Assembly: GCF_900163695.1 (NCBI RefSeq)
Contig: NZ_FUIC01000008.1
Span: forward strand, 62,001 to 126,000
Direction of reading: 5' to 3'
Origin: Gulosibacter sp. 10
Lineage (GTDB): Bacteria > Actinomycetota > Actinomycetes > Actinomycetales > Microbacteriaceae
DNA: 64,000 nucleotides
The position numbers were made by a program, and so were the translations under genes. Positions 38,590 to 52,898 of this stretch are shown one piece after another. The notes below the pieces were generated by a model. That model was not told where the DNA came from. It saw only the letters and a program-made list of their open reading frames with translations, and did no database searches. Positions within the stretch are counted from its first letter, which is position 1, and each line of letters begins with the position of its first letter.

Positions 38590-40455
38590 CTAGCCACTCT
38601 TCGTGCCGATGGCGCGCACGATCGCCTCGGCCGTCTCCGCCCCGATGCCCGGCACCTCGAGCAGCTCCTCCGGCGACGCCGCCCGCAGCCGCTTGACCGA
38701 TCCGAACTCGCGCAGGAGCGTCTTGATGCGCGCCGGGCCCACCCCCGGGATCTCGGCGAGCTGCGTCTGGATGTCGCGCCGGCGGGATCTGCGCTGCGCG
38801 CTGATCGCGAACCGGTGCGCCTCGTCGCGGAGCCGCTGCACGAGGAAGAGCGCCTCGGAGGTGCGCGGCAGGATCACCGGGAACGGGTCGTCCGGCAGCC
38901 ACAGCTCCTCGAGCCGCTTCGCGATGCCCGCGACGGCGATCTCCGTCGCGCCCGAGTCCCGCAGCGCCCTGGCCGCGGCCGCCACCTGCGGCTCGCCGCC
39001 GTCGATGAGCAGCAGCTGGGGGCGGTAGGCGAAGCGCCGCTTGCGCTCCTCGCCCTCCTCCGGCTCCTCGTCCTCGTCCAGCCGCGCGAGGCGGCGCATG
39101 AGCGTCTGGTAGATCGAGTCCGTGTCGTCCCTCGACTCGGCGATGTTGAAGCGGCGGTAGTCGCGCTTCTTCGGCAGGCCGTCCTCGAAGACCACCATCG
39201 ACGCGACGATGCCGCTGCCCTGCAGGTGCGAGACGTCGTAGCACTCGATGCGCAGCGGCGCCTCCTCGAGGCCGAGCGCGTCGCGGAGGTCGTTGAGCGC
39301 GTCGGAGCGCGCCACGTAGTCGGCCGTCCGCCGCAGCTTGTACTGGCGCAGCGACTCCATCGCGTTCACCCCGGCGGTCCGCAGCAGCTCCGCCTTGGGG
39401 CCGCGCTGCGCCGTGCGGACGCGCACGCGACCGCCCCGGATCTCGCCCAGCACCTCGCCGAGCGCCTCCGCGTCCTCGGGCAGCCGCGGCACGATCACCT
39501 CGGGCGGCGGCTCGTGCCGCTGCTCGCCGTAGACCTCCTGCAGCGCCTGCTGCACGAGCGTGGTCGAGGCGACGTCGAGCTCCTTGTCGAGCACCCAGCC
39601 GCGGACCCCGCGCACGCGGCCGCCGCGGACCATGAAGACCTGGACCGCGGCCGAGAGCTCGTCCTCGTAGAGGCCGAAGAGGTCCGTGTCGGCGGAGTTC
39701 GGGAGCACCACGGCCGACTTCTCCAGCAGCGTCTCGAGCGCCTGGATGCGGTCGCGCATCCGCGCCGCGTCCTCGAAGCGGAGCTCGGCCGAGGCGCGCG
39801 CCATCTCCTCCTGCCAGCCGTCGGCGATCGATCGGTCGTAGGTGTCCATGAAGTGGACGAAGTCCTCGACGATGCGACGGTGCTCCTCGATGCTCACCCG
39901 CTGGGAGCAGGGGCCGGCGCACTTGCCGATCTGGCTCGCGAAGCAGGGCTTGCCCGAGTCCATCGCGCGCCGATAGTTCGAGTCGTTGCACGTGCGGATC
40001 GGGAAGATCTGCATCATCAGCGAGACCGCCTCGTTCACGGCCCACACCTTCGGGAAGGGGCCGAAGTACTTGGCGCCGCGGATCCTCGTATTGCGCGAGA
40101 CCATGACCCGCGGCGCCTCGTCCCCGAGCGTGACGACCATGTACGGATAGGACTTGTCGTCCTTGAGCCGGACGTTGTAGGGCGGCGAGTACTCCTGGAT
40201 CAGCGCGTACTCGAGCTGCAGCGCCTCGCGCTCGGTGTTCACCACCGTCCAGGCGACGTCCACCGCGCTCGTCACCATGCGGCGCGTGCGCTCGTGCAGG
40301 GTCTCGAGCGGCGCGAAGTAGTTGCTCAGCCGCATCCGCAGATTCTTCGCCTTGCCGACGTAGAGGATGCGCCCGCCGGAGTCGAGCCAGCGGTAGACGC
40401 CCGGAGCGGCCGGGATGTCCCCGCGCTTCGGGCGCCAGTCGAGGTAGGTGCCCAC
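38590..40455 (-). CDS. uvrC: Excinuclease ABC subunit C
   Basis: Nuclease that makes both cuts in nucleotide excision repair. The 621-residue protein has an N-terminal GIY-YIG domain ([20 protein letters not shown]), a Cys-containing segment ([13 protein letters not shown]), a UVR region near 205-240, the RNase H-like second nuclease part with [12 protein letters not shown], and C-terminal helix-hairpin-helix repeats ([25 protein letters not shown]). GTG start with GAGG upstream, only 2 bases after the uvrA stop. Confidence 0.96.
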   Translation of the reverse strand: MGTYLDWRPKRGDIPAAPGVYRWLDSGGRILYVGKAKNLRMRLSNYFAPLETLHERTRRMVTSAVDVAWTVVNTEREALQLEYALIQEYSPPYNVRLKDDKSYPYMVVTLGDEAPRVMVSRNTRIRGAKYFGPFPKVWAVNEAVSLMMQIFPIRTCNDSNYRRAMDSGKPCFASQIGKCAGPCSQRVSIEEHRRIVEDFVHFMDTYDRSIADGWQEEMARASAELRFEDAARMRDRIQALETLLEKSAVVLPNSADTDLFGLYEDELSAAVQVFMVRGGRVRGVRGWVLDKELDVASTTLVQQALQEVYGEQRHEPPPEVIVPRLPEDAEALGEVLGEIRGGRVRVRTAQRGPKAELLRTAGVNAMESLRQYKLRRTADYVARSDALNDLRDALGLEEAPLRIECYDVSHLQGSGIVASMVVFEDGLPKKRDYRRFNIAESRDDTDSIYQTLMRRLARLDEDEEPEEGEERKRRFAYRPQLLLIDGGEPQVAAAARALRDSGATEIAVAGIAKRLEELWLPDDPFPVILPRTSEALFLVQRLRDEAHRFAISAQRRSRRRDIQTQLAEIPGVGPARIKTLLREFGSVKRLRAASPEELLEVPGIGAETAEAIVRAIGTKSG

Positions 40456-40457
40456 CG

Positions 40458-43412
<2,955 letters not shown>

Positions 43413-43500
43413 CCGATCAAGGGTACTCCTCCCCCACGACTTCGGGCACGCCGCTCTCGGGGAGCGAACAGACCATCGAACGCGGCGGCGCCCGCATCCG

Positions 43501-45576
<2,076 letters not shown>

Positions 45577-45582
45577 TGCTCC

Positions 45583-45588
45583 AGCCTA
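45583..45588 (-). promoter_or_regulatory. -10 box adjoining the uvrB start
   Basis: TAGGCT on the minus strand, then 6 bases (GGAGCA), then the uvrB ATG. The spacing would put the first transcribed base at or next to the start codon, although GGAG could also act as a ribosome-binding site. Confidence 0.5.
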
Positions 45589-45611
45589 GGCCGCCGCAGC
45601 GGGTCGCAGGC

Positions 45612-46802
45612 TCAGCCGCGGCTCGGAATCAGGATCCGGTCCGGCAGCGCCTCGCCGTCCTCGCGCTGGCCCGAGACGACCAGGTAGCCGTCCATCACCG
45701 CGAGGTGGGATGCGGAGCTCACGTCCAGGTGCGCGGTGCGGTTGCCGGCGGCGTCGACGAGCCGCGGCTCGCCGCCCTCCTCGGCGTGGAGGATCACGAA
45801 CGCGCCGCCGTCCGCGGAGACCGCCCAGACGCCGTCGGCCCGTCCCGGGGCCGGCCCGTCGCGGAGCACGGTCGCGCCGTCCTCGTCCCGATGCGCCGCC
45901 ACGGCGCCCTCGACATCGACGGCGAGCGGTCCCCGCTGCTCGAGATCGGCGAGCGGGAAGTGCACGCCGCCGGCGGGCTGCGGGGCGTGCATGTGCTCCA
46001 GAGGGCCGAGATCGACGCCCGAGAAGTCGAAGGCCCGCGGCGGCGCATCCTCTTCGCGGTAGTCGAGGGCGTAGCCGTCGGCGGCCCAGACGATCCCCTC
46101 GACGCGGCCGCCCAGGGCGCCGAGCGCGCTCGACTCCCCCGAGGACTGCGTGTCGAGCACGACGAATCGGTCGGCGCCCTCGCAGCCGATCACCGTGCCG
46201 ATGAGCGCGCACTCGTCGGTCGCCGAGATCGGCGCGTCCCACTCCGCCTCGCGATCGCGCAGCGCGAGGATCCTGTGGTTCCCCGAGACCAGCTCGATCC
46301 GCACGAAGTCCGTCTCGCCGATCGAGCCGAGCGGGGCGCCCTCCACGAGCGCGTCGCCGCCCTCGGGGTACAGGTCGGCGGTCTCCCCCGTAGCGGGATC
46401 GACCCGGATCACGCGGTCCTCGCCCGTGCGGTATGCGGGGCTCGTGACGAGTGCGAGCCCGCCCTCGACCGAGCCCGGGGCGCAGTGCAGTCCGGGCAGC
46501 TCCCAGCGCTGCTCGCCGGTGAGCAGGTCGAGCCCGATCACGGCGCCCTCGTCCGCGCCGGCGTGCGAGCCGATCAGCGCGACGTCCCCGGCGATGCCGC
46601 ACACGCGCTCGTACTCGCTCGCGGCCTGCCACTCCTCCTCGACCCCCGTCGCGTAGCCGGGGTCGAGCCAGGCGCCGTCCGCTCCGACGGGCTGGTAGGC
46701 GGGAGGGGCCTGCTGCTCGGGGCCGGCGCAGCCCGCCAGGACCGCGCCGAGGCAGAGCAGCGCCGTCGAACGGGCCATCCGGACCGGGGTGCTGTGGGGC
46801 AT
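45612..46802 (-). CDS. Putative lipoprotein with PQQ-like beta-propeller
   Basis: A 396-residue exported lipoprotein of unknown function. The signal peptide ends in the lipobox LAGC, with acylated Cys25. The body has repeated strand-turn units such as GLDLLTGEQRWELPG and RVDPATGETADLY that resemble PQQ-like propeller blades. It is probably a surface protein anchored on the outer face of the membrane. It lies between uvrB and dps on the same strand, with a terminator separating it from dps. Confidence 0.7.
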   Translation of the reverse strand: MPHSTPVRMARSTALLCLGAVLAGCAGPEQQAPPAYQPVGADGAWLDPGYATGVEEEWQAASEYERVCGIAGDVALIGSHAGADEGAVIGLDLLTGEQRWELPGLHCAPGSVEGGLALVTSPAYRTGEDRVIRVDPATGETADLYPEGGDALVEGAPLGSIGETDFVRIELVSGNHRILALRDREAEWDAPISATDECALIGTVIGCEGADRFVVLDTQSSGESSALGALGGRVEGIVWAADGYALDYREEDAPPRAFDFSGVDLGPLEHMHAPQPAGGVHFPLADLEQRGPLAVDVEGAVAAHRDEDGATVLRDGPAPGRADGVWAVSADGGAFVILHAEEGGEPRLVDAAGNRTAHLDVSSASHLAVMDGYLVVSGQREDGEALPDRILIPSRG

Positions 46803-46839
46803 GGGGCTCGCGCTTTCGGGGATCGGCCGGGAGACGAGG

Positions 46840-46875
46840 ATGGGGCGGGGACACCGTACGGTGCCCCCGCCCCAT
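46840..46875 (-). terminator. Terminator after dps
   Basis: Outer arms ATGGGGCGGGG (46840-46850) and CCCCGCCCCAT (46865-46875) are perfectly complementary. Inside them CACCGT/ACGGTG (46852-46863) forms a second perfect dyad, with one mismatch between the two parts. Confidence 0.8.
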
Positions 46876-46911
46876 GCTACGCGGCGCCGCGACGGCGGCG
46901 TCGCGATGCGC

Positions 46912-47430
46912 CTAGCGCTCGAGGTGCGCGCGCATGAACCACTGGAACTTCTCGAACTCCGCGGACTGGCCGATCAGGATGTCCTCCGAGATCTTGTCGA
47001 CCTCGCCTGCCTCGTCGATCGTCTCGCGGAAGCCCTTGATGACCCGGTCGTAGACGGCGACGAGCGCCTCGAGGTGATCCGTGGTCGAGGCGAACCCGAG
47101 ATCGTAGTCGGCGTGGTGCCGCTGCTCGACGATGGCTCCCGGCACGCCGCTTGCGGCGACGCCCAGGGTCACGATCCGCTCGGCGACCTCATCCGCGAAT
47201 GCGCGCACGGACTCGATCTGGGGGTCGAGCATCTCGTGCACGGCGATGAAGTTCGGACCCTGCACGTTCCAGTGCGCGTGCTTCAGGGTCAGGTGCAGCT
47301 CGTTGAGGTCGTTGAGCCGGTACTGCAGCGACTTCGCGAGTCCGCGAGCGGTCGAGACCTCCATGCCGGGGACGGTGTAGTCGGCGGTGTGCTGTCCCGA
47401 TCGAAAATCAACCTTGTGGGTGACGCTCAT
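46912..47430 (-). CDS. dps: Dps family ferritin-like DNA-protection protein
   Basis: Forms a 12-subunit shell that oxidises and stores iron and protects DNA from peroxide. The 172-residue protein has the ferroxidase motif KHAHWNVQGPNFIAVHEMLD with its His, Asp and Glu ligands and the next-helix AERIVTLG. An N-terminal tail of about 30 residues precedes the four-helix bundle. It is divergent from the yigZ-like gene. Confidence 0.95.
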   Translation of the reverse strand: MSVTHKVDFRSGQHTADYTVPGMEVSTARGLAKSLQYRLNDLNELHLTLKHAHWNVQGPNFIAVHEMLDPQIESVRAFADEVAERIVTLGVAASGVPGAIVEQRHHADYDLGFASTTDHLEALVAVYDRVIKGFRETIDEAGEVDKISEDILIGQSAEFEKFQWFMRAHLER

Positions 47431-47562
47431 GATGGATTCCCTTCGTTTGCCTGATCTCTACTATGGTCCCGCCCGCTGGGCGAAGTCTGACGGAGCGGGG
47501 CCCTTGTCTCTCTCCTCGATGCAACGCCCGGGCCGTGCGGTTTATGCCCGATCGGCGAGGCC

Positions 47563-47568
47563 TAGACT
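47563..47568 (+). promoter_or_regulatory. -10 box for the leaderless yigZ-like gene
   Basis: TAGACT is followed by 7 bases (CTTCGGC) and then the ATG at 47576, with no ribosome-binding site. TTTATG at 47541-47546 may be a weak -35. The geometry predicts a transcript beginning at the start codon. Confidence 0.6.
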
Positions 47569-47575
47569 CTTCGGC

Positions 47576-48268
47576 ATGGGCGATCCCGATCTGAGCCGCG
47601 CGATCCGGTACGGCGTGCTGGTCGAGGACCTCGAGCACGAGATCGAGATCAGGCGATCCCGCTTCATCTGCCATCTCTCCCGCGTCGAGAGTTCGGAGGA
47701 CGCGCGCGCCTTCGTCGAGCTGGTCCGCGCCGATCACCGCCTTGCCCGCCACCACTGCACCGCGTTCGTCCTGGGGCCGGATCGCATGACCCGGCGGTCG
47801 AACGACGACGGCGAGCCCTCCGGCACGGCGGGCGTGCCCATGCTCGAGGCCCTGGCGCAGTTCACCCGGCCCGGCGAGCAGGAGGCCGACCTCTCGGACG
47901 CGATCGCCGTCGTGGTCCGCTACTTCGGGGGCGTGCTGCTCGGCGCCGGCGGACTCGTCCGCGCCTATTCCGATGCCGTCTCGCAGACGCTGCTCCGGGC
48001 GCGCTTCGCGACCCGGCAGCGGATGCGCCTGCTCGAGCTGCCCGCGCCGCACTCGGCCGCAGGCCGTTGGGAGAACGATCTCCGGGCGAGCGGCCTCGAG
48101 GTGCTCGGCACCGACTATCTCGCCGAGCACGCCCGGATCCGGCTCGCGGTCGAGGACGACCCCGAGTCCATCGGCGCCGCTCGACGGCGCATCGCCTCGA
48201 TGACCCAGGGGGAGGCCGCCGCCGCGGACGCCGGCACCTCCTGGGTCGATCTCCCCGCGGTCCGCTGA
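47576..48268 (+). CDS. YigZ / IMPACT family protein
   Basis: A 230-residue protein of the YigZ/IMPACT (UPF0029) family, whose biochemical role in bacteria is not settled. The N-terminal domain carries RSRFICHLSRVES, DDGEPSGTAGVPMLEAL and YFGGVLLGAGGLVRAYSDAV, all diagnostic. A smaller C-terminal ferredoxin-like part follows from about 150. The start is the ATG just after a TAGACT box; upstream in-frame sequence overlaps the dps leader and has no family homology. Confidence 0.9.
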   Translation: MGDPDLSRAIRYGVLVEDLEHEIEIRRSRFICHLSRVESSEDARAFVELVRADHRLARHHCTAFVLGPDRMTRRSNDDGEPSGTAGVPMLEALAQFTRPGEQEADLSDAIAVVVRYFGGVLLGAGGLVRAYSDAVSQTLLRARFATRQRMRLLELPAPHSAAGRWENDLRASGLEVLGTDYLAEHARIRLAVEDDPESIGAARRRIASMTQGEAAAADAGTSWVDLPAVR

Positions 48269-48289
48269 GCAGAAGGCCGCGGCCTCAGC
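48264..48289. terminator. Possible hairpin between yigZ-like gene and coaE
   Basis: GCTGAG (48264-48269) and CTCAGC (48284-48289) flank the palindrome AGGCCGCGGCCT in the 16-base gap between convergent stops. It overlaps both gene ends. Confidence 0.4.
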
Positions 48290-48962
48290 CGTCCTCGCTG
48301 CGCTCCTCTACGGGAACCGTCACCGGCGCGGTGTCGTAGCTCACCTCGTCGCGCTCCTGCTCGCCGTCCCCCCTGAGCCGGGCGAACAGCAGGTCCACCT
48401 CGTCGAGCGTCTCGGGGATCGGCCTCGTGGTGTCGATGACGATATCGGCGATCTTGCGCCGCTCCTCATCGCTCACCTGCGCCTCGATGCGCGCCCTGGC
48501 CTCATCCGCGCTCATGCCGCGATCCTCCATGAGGCGCTCGAGCCGCACCTCGGCCGGCGAGTCGGCCACCCAGATGAAGTCGTAGTCGTAATTCGATCGG
48601 TTCTCGGCGAGCAGCGGGATGTCGTGCACGAAGATCGTGTCCGGGTCGGCCGCGCCCACCTCCTCGATGATGGCTCTGGTCCTGCGGCGGATCTCCGGGT
48701 GCGTGATGTCGTTGAGGTCGAGGCGCGCCTCCTCGTCGTTGAACACGATGTCGGCGAGCGCCTGGCGGTTCAGCCTGCCGTCCGCGTCGATGACCTCCTC
48801 GCCGAAGCGCTTGCGGATCTGCTGGAGCGCCGGCTGGTCCGGCTCCACGATGAGCCGGGCGATCTCGTCGGCGTCGATGACCACCGCGCCGAGTTCGCGG
48901 AGCCGCGAGGAGATGGTGGTCTTTCCCGAGGCAATACCTCCGGTCAGTGCGATGGTGATCAC
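48285..48962 (-). CDS. coaE: Dephospho-CoA kinase
   Basis: Last step of coenzyme A synthesis: phosphorylates dephospho-CoA. The 225-residue protein starts ITIALTGGIASGKTT with the P-loop at 8-15 and has DADEIAR, FVHDIPLL and TRPIPETLDEVD. The GTG at 48962 has GGAGG about 8 bases upstream. A C-terminal tail of some 25 charged residues extends past the usual 200. coaE next to rpsA is common in actinobacteria. Confidence 0.95.
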   Translation of the reverse strand: MITIALTGGIASGKTTISSRLRELGAVVIDADEIARLIVEPDQPALQQIRKRFGEEVIDADGRLNRQALADIVFNDEEARLDLNDITHPEIRRRTRAIIEEVGAADPDTIFVHDIPLLAENRSNYDYDFIWVADSPAEVRLERLMEDRGMSADEARARIEAQVSDEERRKIADIVIDTTRPIPETLDEVDLLFARLRGDGEQERDEVSYDTAPVTVPVEERSEDG

Positions 48963-49088
48963 TTCGGTACCTCCGTTTCGGGATGGCCTCGCTCCGATGC
49001 GGGACGCATGTGCCTGTTCCTGCAGCCTACTTCCTCGATCCTCCACGTGCGTGGGGAACGCCGCCCGCGATGCGCCCTCGGAAACGCC

Positions 49089-49119
49089 GGATGCCCCGGG
49101 AACGATTCCCGGGGCATCC
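49089..49119 (-). terminator. Terminator after rpsA
   Basis: Perfect 14-base arms GGATGCCCCGGGAA (49089-49102) and TTCCCGGGGCATCC (49106-49119) with a CGA loop, 32 bases beyond the rpsA stop. Confidence 0.88.
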
Positions 49120-49150
49120 TGCGGATGGACCGTACCGGCCGCGCGGCCTG

Positions 49151-50614
49151 CTAGTGGCCTGCGAGCTTCTCGCGAAGCGCCGCGAGCGACTCGTCGTCGG
49201 CGAGGGTGCCGCCGCCGTCGCGCGACTCGCTCGAGAAGCTCGAGGAACCGGTCGCGGGCGCGGCGGGCTCGCCGGCCGTGGCCTCGGCCTCGAGCACCGA
49301 GCGGACCTGCTCCTTGTGCGCCTCCCAGCGGGTCTGGGCCTGCGCGTACTCCTGCTCCCAGGCCTCGCGCTGGGTCTCGAAGCCCTCGATCCACTCGTTG
49401 GTCTCGGGGTTGAAGCCCTCGGGGTACTTGTAGTTGCCCTGCTCGTCGTACTCGGCGAGCATGCCGTAGGTGGCCGGGTCGAACTCGGTGCCCTCGGGGT
49501 CGACGCCCTCGTTCGCCTGCTTGAGCGACAGCGAGATGCGGCGGCGCTCCAGGTCGATGTCGATGATCTTGACGAAGAGCTCCTGGCCGACCGAGACGAC
49601 CTGGTCGGCGGTCTCGATGTGCTGGTGCGACAGCTCCGAGATGTGCACGAGGCCCTCGATGCCGTCCACCACGCGGACGAACGCGCCGAAGGGGACGAGC
49701 TTGGTGACCTTGCCCAGCACGATCTGGCCGATCGCGTGGGTGCGGGCGAGCACCTGCCACGGGTCTTCCTGCGTCGCCTTGAGCGAGAGCGAGACCCGCT
49801 CGCGGTCGAGATCCACCTCGAGCACCTCGACGGTGACCTCCTGGCCGACCTCGACGACCTCCGAGGCGTGGTCGATGTGCTTCCAGCTGAGCTCCGAGAC
49901 GTGCACGAGGCCGTCCACGCCGCCCAGGTCGACGAACGCGCCGAAGTTGACGATGGAGGAGACGACGCCCTTGCGGATCTGGCCCTTCTGGAGGTCCGCG
50001 AGGAAGTTCGCGCGGGTCTCCGACTGGGTCTGCTCGAGCAGCGCGCGGCGCGAGAGCACCACGTTGTTGCGGTTCTTGTCGAGCTCGAGGATCTTCGCCT
50101 CGATCTCCTGGCCCAGGTAGGGGCTGAGGTCGCGCACCCGGCGCAGCTCGATGAGCGAGGCGGGGAGGAAGCCACGGAGCCCGATGTCGACGATCAGGCC
50201 GCCCTTGACGACCTCGATGACGGTACCGGTGACGACGCCGTCCTCTTCCTTGATCTTCTCGACATCGCCCCAGGCGCGCTCGTACTGGGCGCGCTTCTTC
50301 GACAGGAGGAGGCGGCCTTCCTTGTCCTCCTTCTGGATGACCAGCGCCTCGACCTCGTCGCCGAGCTCGACCACCTCGCTGGGGTCGACGTCGTGCTTGA
50401 TCGAGAGTTCGCGCGAGGGCACGACGCCCTCGGTCTTGTAACCGACGTCGAGGAGCACCTCGTCGCGGTCGATGCGAACGACGGTGCCCGTGATGAGGTC
50501 GCCGTCGTTGAAGTACTTCATCGTCTCTTCGACCGCGGCGAGGAAGTCCTCTGCAGTGCCGATGTCGTTGACGGCGATCTGCTTGGTTGCCTGATCGGTC
50601 GTGGTGTTCGTCAT
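49151..50614 (-). CDS. rpsA: 30S ribosomal protein S1
   Basis: RNA-binding ribosomal protein that helps mRNA bind the 30S subunit. The 487-residue protein has four S1 repeats, roughly at 37-106, 124-189, 210-278 and 295-365, visible as GTVVRIDRDEVLLDVGYK, GTVIEVVKGGLIVDIG, FGAFVDLGGVDGLVHVSELS and FGAFVRVVDGIEGLVHISELS. An acidic, Ser/Gly-rich tail follows. Four repeats rather than the six of E. coli is normal for actinobacteria. A 193-base leader region precedes it. Confidence 0.97.
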   Translation of the reverse strand: MTNTTTDQATKQIAVNDIGTAEDFLAAVEETMKYFNDGDLITGTVVRIDRDEVLLDVGYKTEGVVPSRELSIKHDVDPSEVVELGDEVEALVIQKEDKEGRLLLSKKRAQYERAWGDVEKIKEEDGVVTGTVIEVVKGGLIVDIGLRGFLPASLIELRRVRDLSPYLGQEIEAKILELDKNRNNVVLSRRALLEQTQSETRANFLADLQKGQIRKGVVSSIVNFGAFVDLGGVDGLVHVSELSWKHIDHASEVVEVGQEVTVEVLEVDLDRERVSLSLKATQEDPWQVLARTHAIGQIVLGKVTKLVPFGAFVRVVDGIEGLVHISELSHQHIETADQVVSVGQELFVKIIDIDLERRRISLSLKQANEGVDPEGTEFDPATYGMLAEYDEQGNYKYPEGFNPETNEWIEGFETQREAWEQEYAQAQTRWEAHKEQVRSVLEAEATAGEPAAPATGSSSFSSESRDGGGTLADDESLAALREKLAGH

Positions 50615-50710
50615 GTAGTTAGTGCTCCAGCTGGATAGGATGAGTCAGCCCGGTCGGCGCTCGGGGGTCCGGGGGCCCTCGAGCATGCGCCGCCGGGAAG
50701 CGGATAGGTC

Positions 50711-50732
50711 GAAACGCACAAAAGTGCCTTTC
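50711..50732 (-). promoter_or_regulatory. Hairpin in the rpsA leader
   Basis: GAAACGCAC and GTGCCTTTC pair at 8 of 9 positions around an AAAA loop, about 100 bases before the rpsA start. TAGGAT (minus strand, 50734-50739) next to it may be the -10 box. The rest of 50615-50807 shows nothing I can name. Confidence 0.35.
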
Positions 50733-50807
50733 AATCCTACCCGAGAATTCCAGGAAGCTCCAGCCGATTCGCCCTTCTCCCGCGGGCGCCTCCCGGGCCG
50801 GTCCCGC

Positions 50808-51233
50808 CTACTCCTCCATCAGGGTCGACCGCAGGAGGAAGCGCTTGCCGGTGGGCCCCTCGAGCGAGAAGCCGGCGCCCCGTCCCGGGACCGCGTCGAC
50901 GAGCAGGCGCGTGTGCCGCCAGTACTCGAACTGCTCCTTCGACATCCAGAACTCGAGCTCGCTGCTCGTGCCGTCGCGGTGCGGGAGGTCGAAGACCCCC
51001 AGCAGCACGTCCGCGCCGCCCGTCAGGAACTCCCCCGCCGGATAGCACATCGGCGCCGAGCCGTCGCAGCAACCGCCGGACTGGTGGAACATCAGGGGCC
51101 CGTGCCTCGCCGCGAGATCCTGGAGCAGCTCGAGCGCCGCCTCCGTGAGCCCGACCCGGGACCCCTCCTCGCCCTCGAGCGTCGCCCGGGCGCGGAGCAG
51201 GGCCTCCGGCGGGGCGGTCTCGTTCTCCGTCAT
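50808..51233 (-). CDS. DUF779 domain protein, aldehyde dehydrogenase partner
   Basis: A 141-residue protein of the DUF779 family, which is regularly encoded beside aldehyde or alcohol dehydrogenases. The Cys-rich segment HQSGGCCDGSAPMCYPAG at about 50-67 suggests metal binding, and DLPHRDGTSSELEFWMS follows. It lies 69 bases after the aldehyde dehydrogenase gene on the same strand, with a hairpin in the gap. The molecular role is unknown. Confidence 0.88.
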   Translation of the reverse strand: MTENETAPPEALLRARATLEGEEGSRVGLTEAALELLQDLAARHGPLMFHQSGGCCDGSAPMCYPAGEFLTGGADVLLGVFDLPHRDGTSSELEFWMSKEQFEYWRHTRLLVDAVPGRGAGFSLEGPTGKRFLLRSTLMEE

Positions 51234-51265
51234 TCCTCTCTCATCTCCCTCCGTCGCGGCGGATC

Positions 51266-51294
51266 GGCGGGGCCGGCTCCGGACCGGCCCCGCC
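51266..51294 (-). terminator. Hairpin between aldehyde dehydrogenase and DUF779 genes
   Basis: Perfect 11-base arms GGCGGGGCCGG (51266-51276) and CCGGCCCCGCC (51284-51294) with a 7-base loop, just beyond the aldehyde dehydrogenase stop. It may partly end transcription before the DUF779 gene. Confidence 0.65.
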
Positions 51295-51302
51295 GCCGGC
51301 CG

Positions 51303-52826
51303 CTAGAAGAACCCGAGCCTGTTCTCGTCGTAGCTGACGAGCAGGTTCTTCGTGTTCTGGTAGTGCTCGAGCATCATCAGGTGGTTCTCGCGGCCGATGC
51401 CGGAGGACTTGTACCCGCCGAACGCCGAGTGCGCGGGATAGGCGTGGTAGTGGTTGACCCACACGCGACCGGCCTGGATCGCCCGGCCCGCGCGGTAGGC
51501 GGTGTTCTGGTAGCGGGACCAGACGCCGGCGCCGAGCCCGTAGAGCGTGTCGTTCGCGATGCCGATCGCATCCTCGAAGTCCGCGAAGCGCGTGACGGCC
51601 ACCACCGGCCCGAAGATCTCCTCCTGGAAGATCCGCATCGAGTTGTCGCCCTCGAAGATCGTCGGGTCGACGTAGTAGCCGCCCGAGAGCTCCCCGCCGA
51701 GGTCGGCGCGCGTCCCGCCGAGACGGACCTTCGCGCCCTCCTGCTTGCCGATGTCGATGTAGCTGAGGATCTTCTCGAGCTGGTCGTTGGAGGCCTGCGC
51801 GCCGATCATCGTGTCGGTGTCGAGCGGGTTGCCCTGCACGATGCGGCGCGTGCGCTCCGTGACGATCTCGAGGAAGTCCTCGTAGATCGAGTCCTGGATG
51901 AGCGCCCGGGAGGGGCACGTGCACACCTCGCCCTGGTTCAGCGCGAACAGCGAGAAGCCCTCCTGGGCCTTGTCGAAGAACGCGTCGTCCTGCTGCATGA
52001 CGTCCTCGAAGAAGATGTTCGGCGACTTGCCGCCCAGCTCGAGCGTCACCGGGATGATGTTCTGGGAGGCGTACTGCATGATGAGCCGCCCCGTCGTCGT
52101 CTCGCCCGTGAAGGCCACCTTGGCGATGCGCGGATTCGCGGCGAGCGGCTTGCCGCACTCGACCCCGAAGCCGTTGACGATGTTGAGCACCCCGGGCGGC
52201 AGCAGGTCGCCGATGAGCTCGACGAGGTAGAGGATCGAGGCCGGCGTCTGCTCGGCGGGCTTCAGCACGATGCAATTGCCCGCGGCCAGCGCCGGCGCGA
52301 TCTTCCAGGTGGCCATGAGCAGCGGGAAGTTCCAGGGGATGATCTGCCCGACCACGCCGAGCGGCTCGTGGAAGTGGTACGCGGTCGTGTTGTCGTCGAT
52401 CTGCGAGAGGGTGCCCTCCTGGGCGCGGATGACCCCCGCGAAATAGCGGAAGTGGTCCACCGCGAGTGGGATGTCCGCGTTGAGGGTCTCGCGGACCGCC
52501 TTGCCGTTCTCCCAGGTCTCGGCCACCGCGATCTCCTCGAGGTGCTCCTCGATGCGATCGGCGATGCGGTTGAGGACCACCGCGCGCTCGGCGACCGGGG
52601 TCCGCCCCCACGACTCCTTCGCGGCGTGGGCGGCGTCGAGCGCCGCCTCGATGTCCTCCTCCGTGCCGCGGCCGACCTCGCAGAAGGGCTGCCCCGTGAT
52701 CGGGGTGATGTTCTCGAAGTACTCGCCCTTCACGGGGGCGACCCACTCGCCCCCGATGTAGTGGTCGTACCGGGTCCGGTACTCCATGACGGCACCCTGG
52801 GTGCCCGGATTCGCGTATACGGTCAT
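51303..52826 (-). CDS. NAD-dependent aldehyde dehydrogenase (AldB/ExaC type)
   Basis: Oxidises an aldehyde, probably acetaldehyde or a short-chain relative, to the acid. The 507-residue protein has the cofactor motif [19 protein letters not shown], the general-base motif LELGGKSPN and the nucleophile Cys in [14 protein letters not shown]. The double-Cys CTC around the nucleophile and the neighbouring DUF779 gene and GAF regulator fit the acetaldehyde-dehydrogenase subgroup. The start has AAGGAG upstream. Confidence 0.93.
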   Translation of the reverse strand: MTVYANPGTQGAVMEYRTRYDHYIGGEWVAPVKGEYFENITPITGQPFCEVGRGTEEDIEAALDAAHAAKESWGRTPVAERAVVLNRIADRIEEHLEEIAVAETWENGKAVRETLNADIPLAVDHFRYFAGVIRAQEGTLSQIDDNTTAYHFHEPLGVVGQIIPWNFPLLMATWKIAPALAAGNCIVLKPAEQTPASILYLVELIGDLLPPGVLNIVNGFGVECGKPLAANPRIAKVAFTGETTTGRLIMQYASQNIIPVTLELGGKSPNIFFEDVMQQDDAFFDKAQEGFSLFALNQGEVCTCPSRALIQDSIYEDFLEIVTERTRRIVQGNPLDTDTMIGAQASNDQLEKILSYIDIGKQEGAKVRLGGTRADLGGELSGGYYVDPTIFEGDNSMRIFQEEIFGPVVAVTRFADFEDAIGIANDTLYGLGAGVWSRYQNTAYRAGRAIQAGRVWVNHYHAYPAHSAFGGYKSSGIGRENHLMMLEHYQNTKNLLVSYDENRLGFF

Positions 52827-52898
52827 GATGCTCCTTGACGTCGTTGTCGTGGATGGTCGGCGGCTGCGCCGACGGCGCGCGGAGTGACGCGCGCGCCG

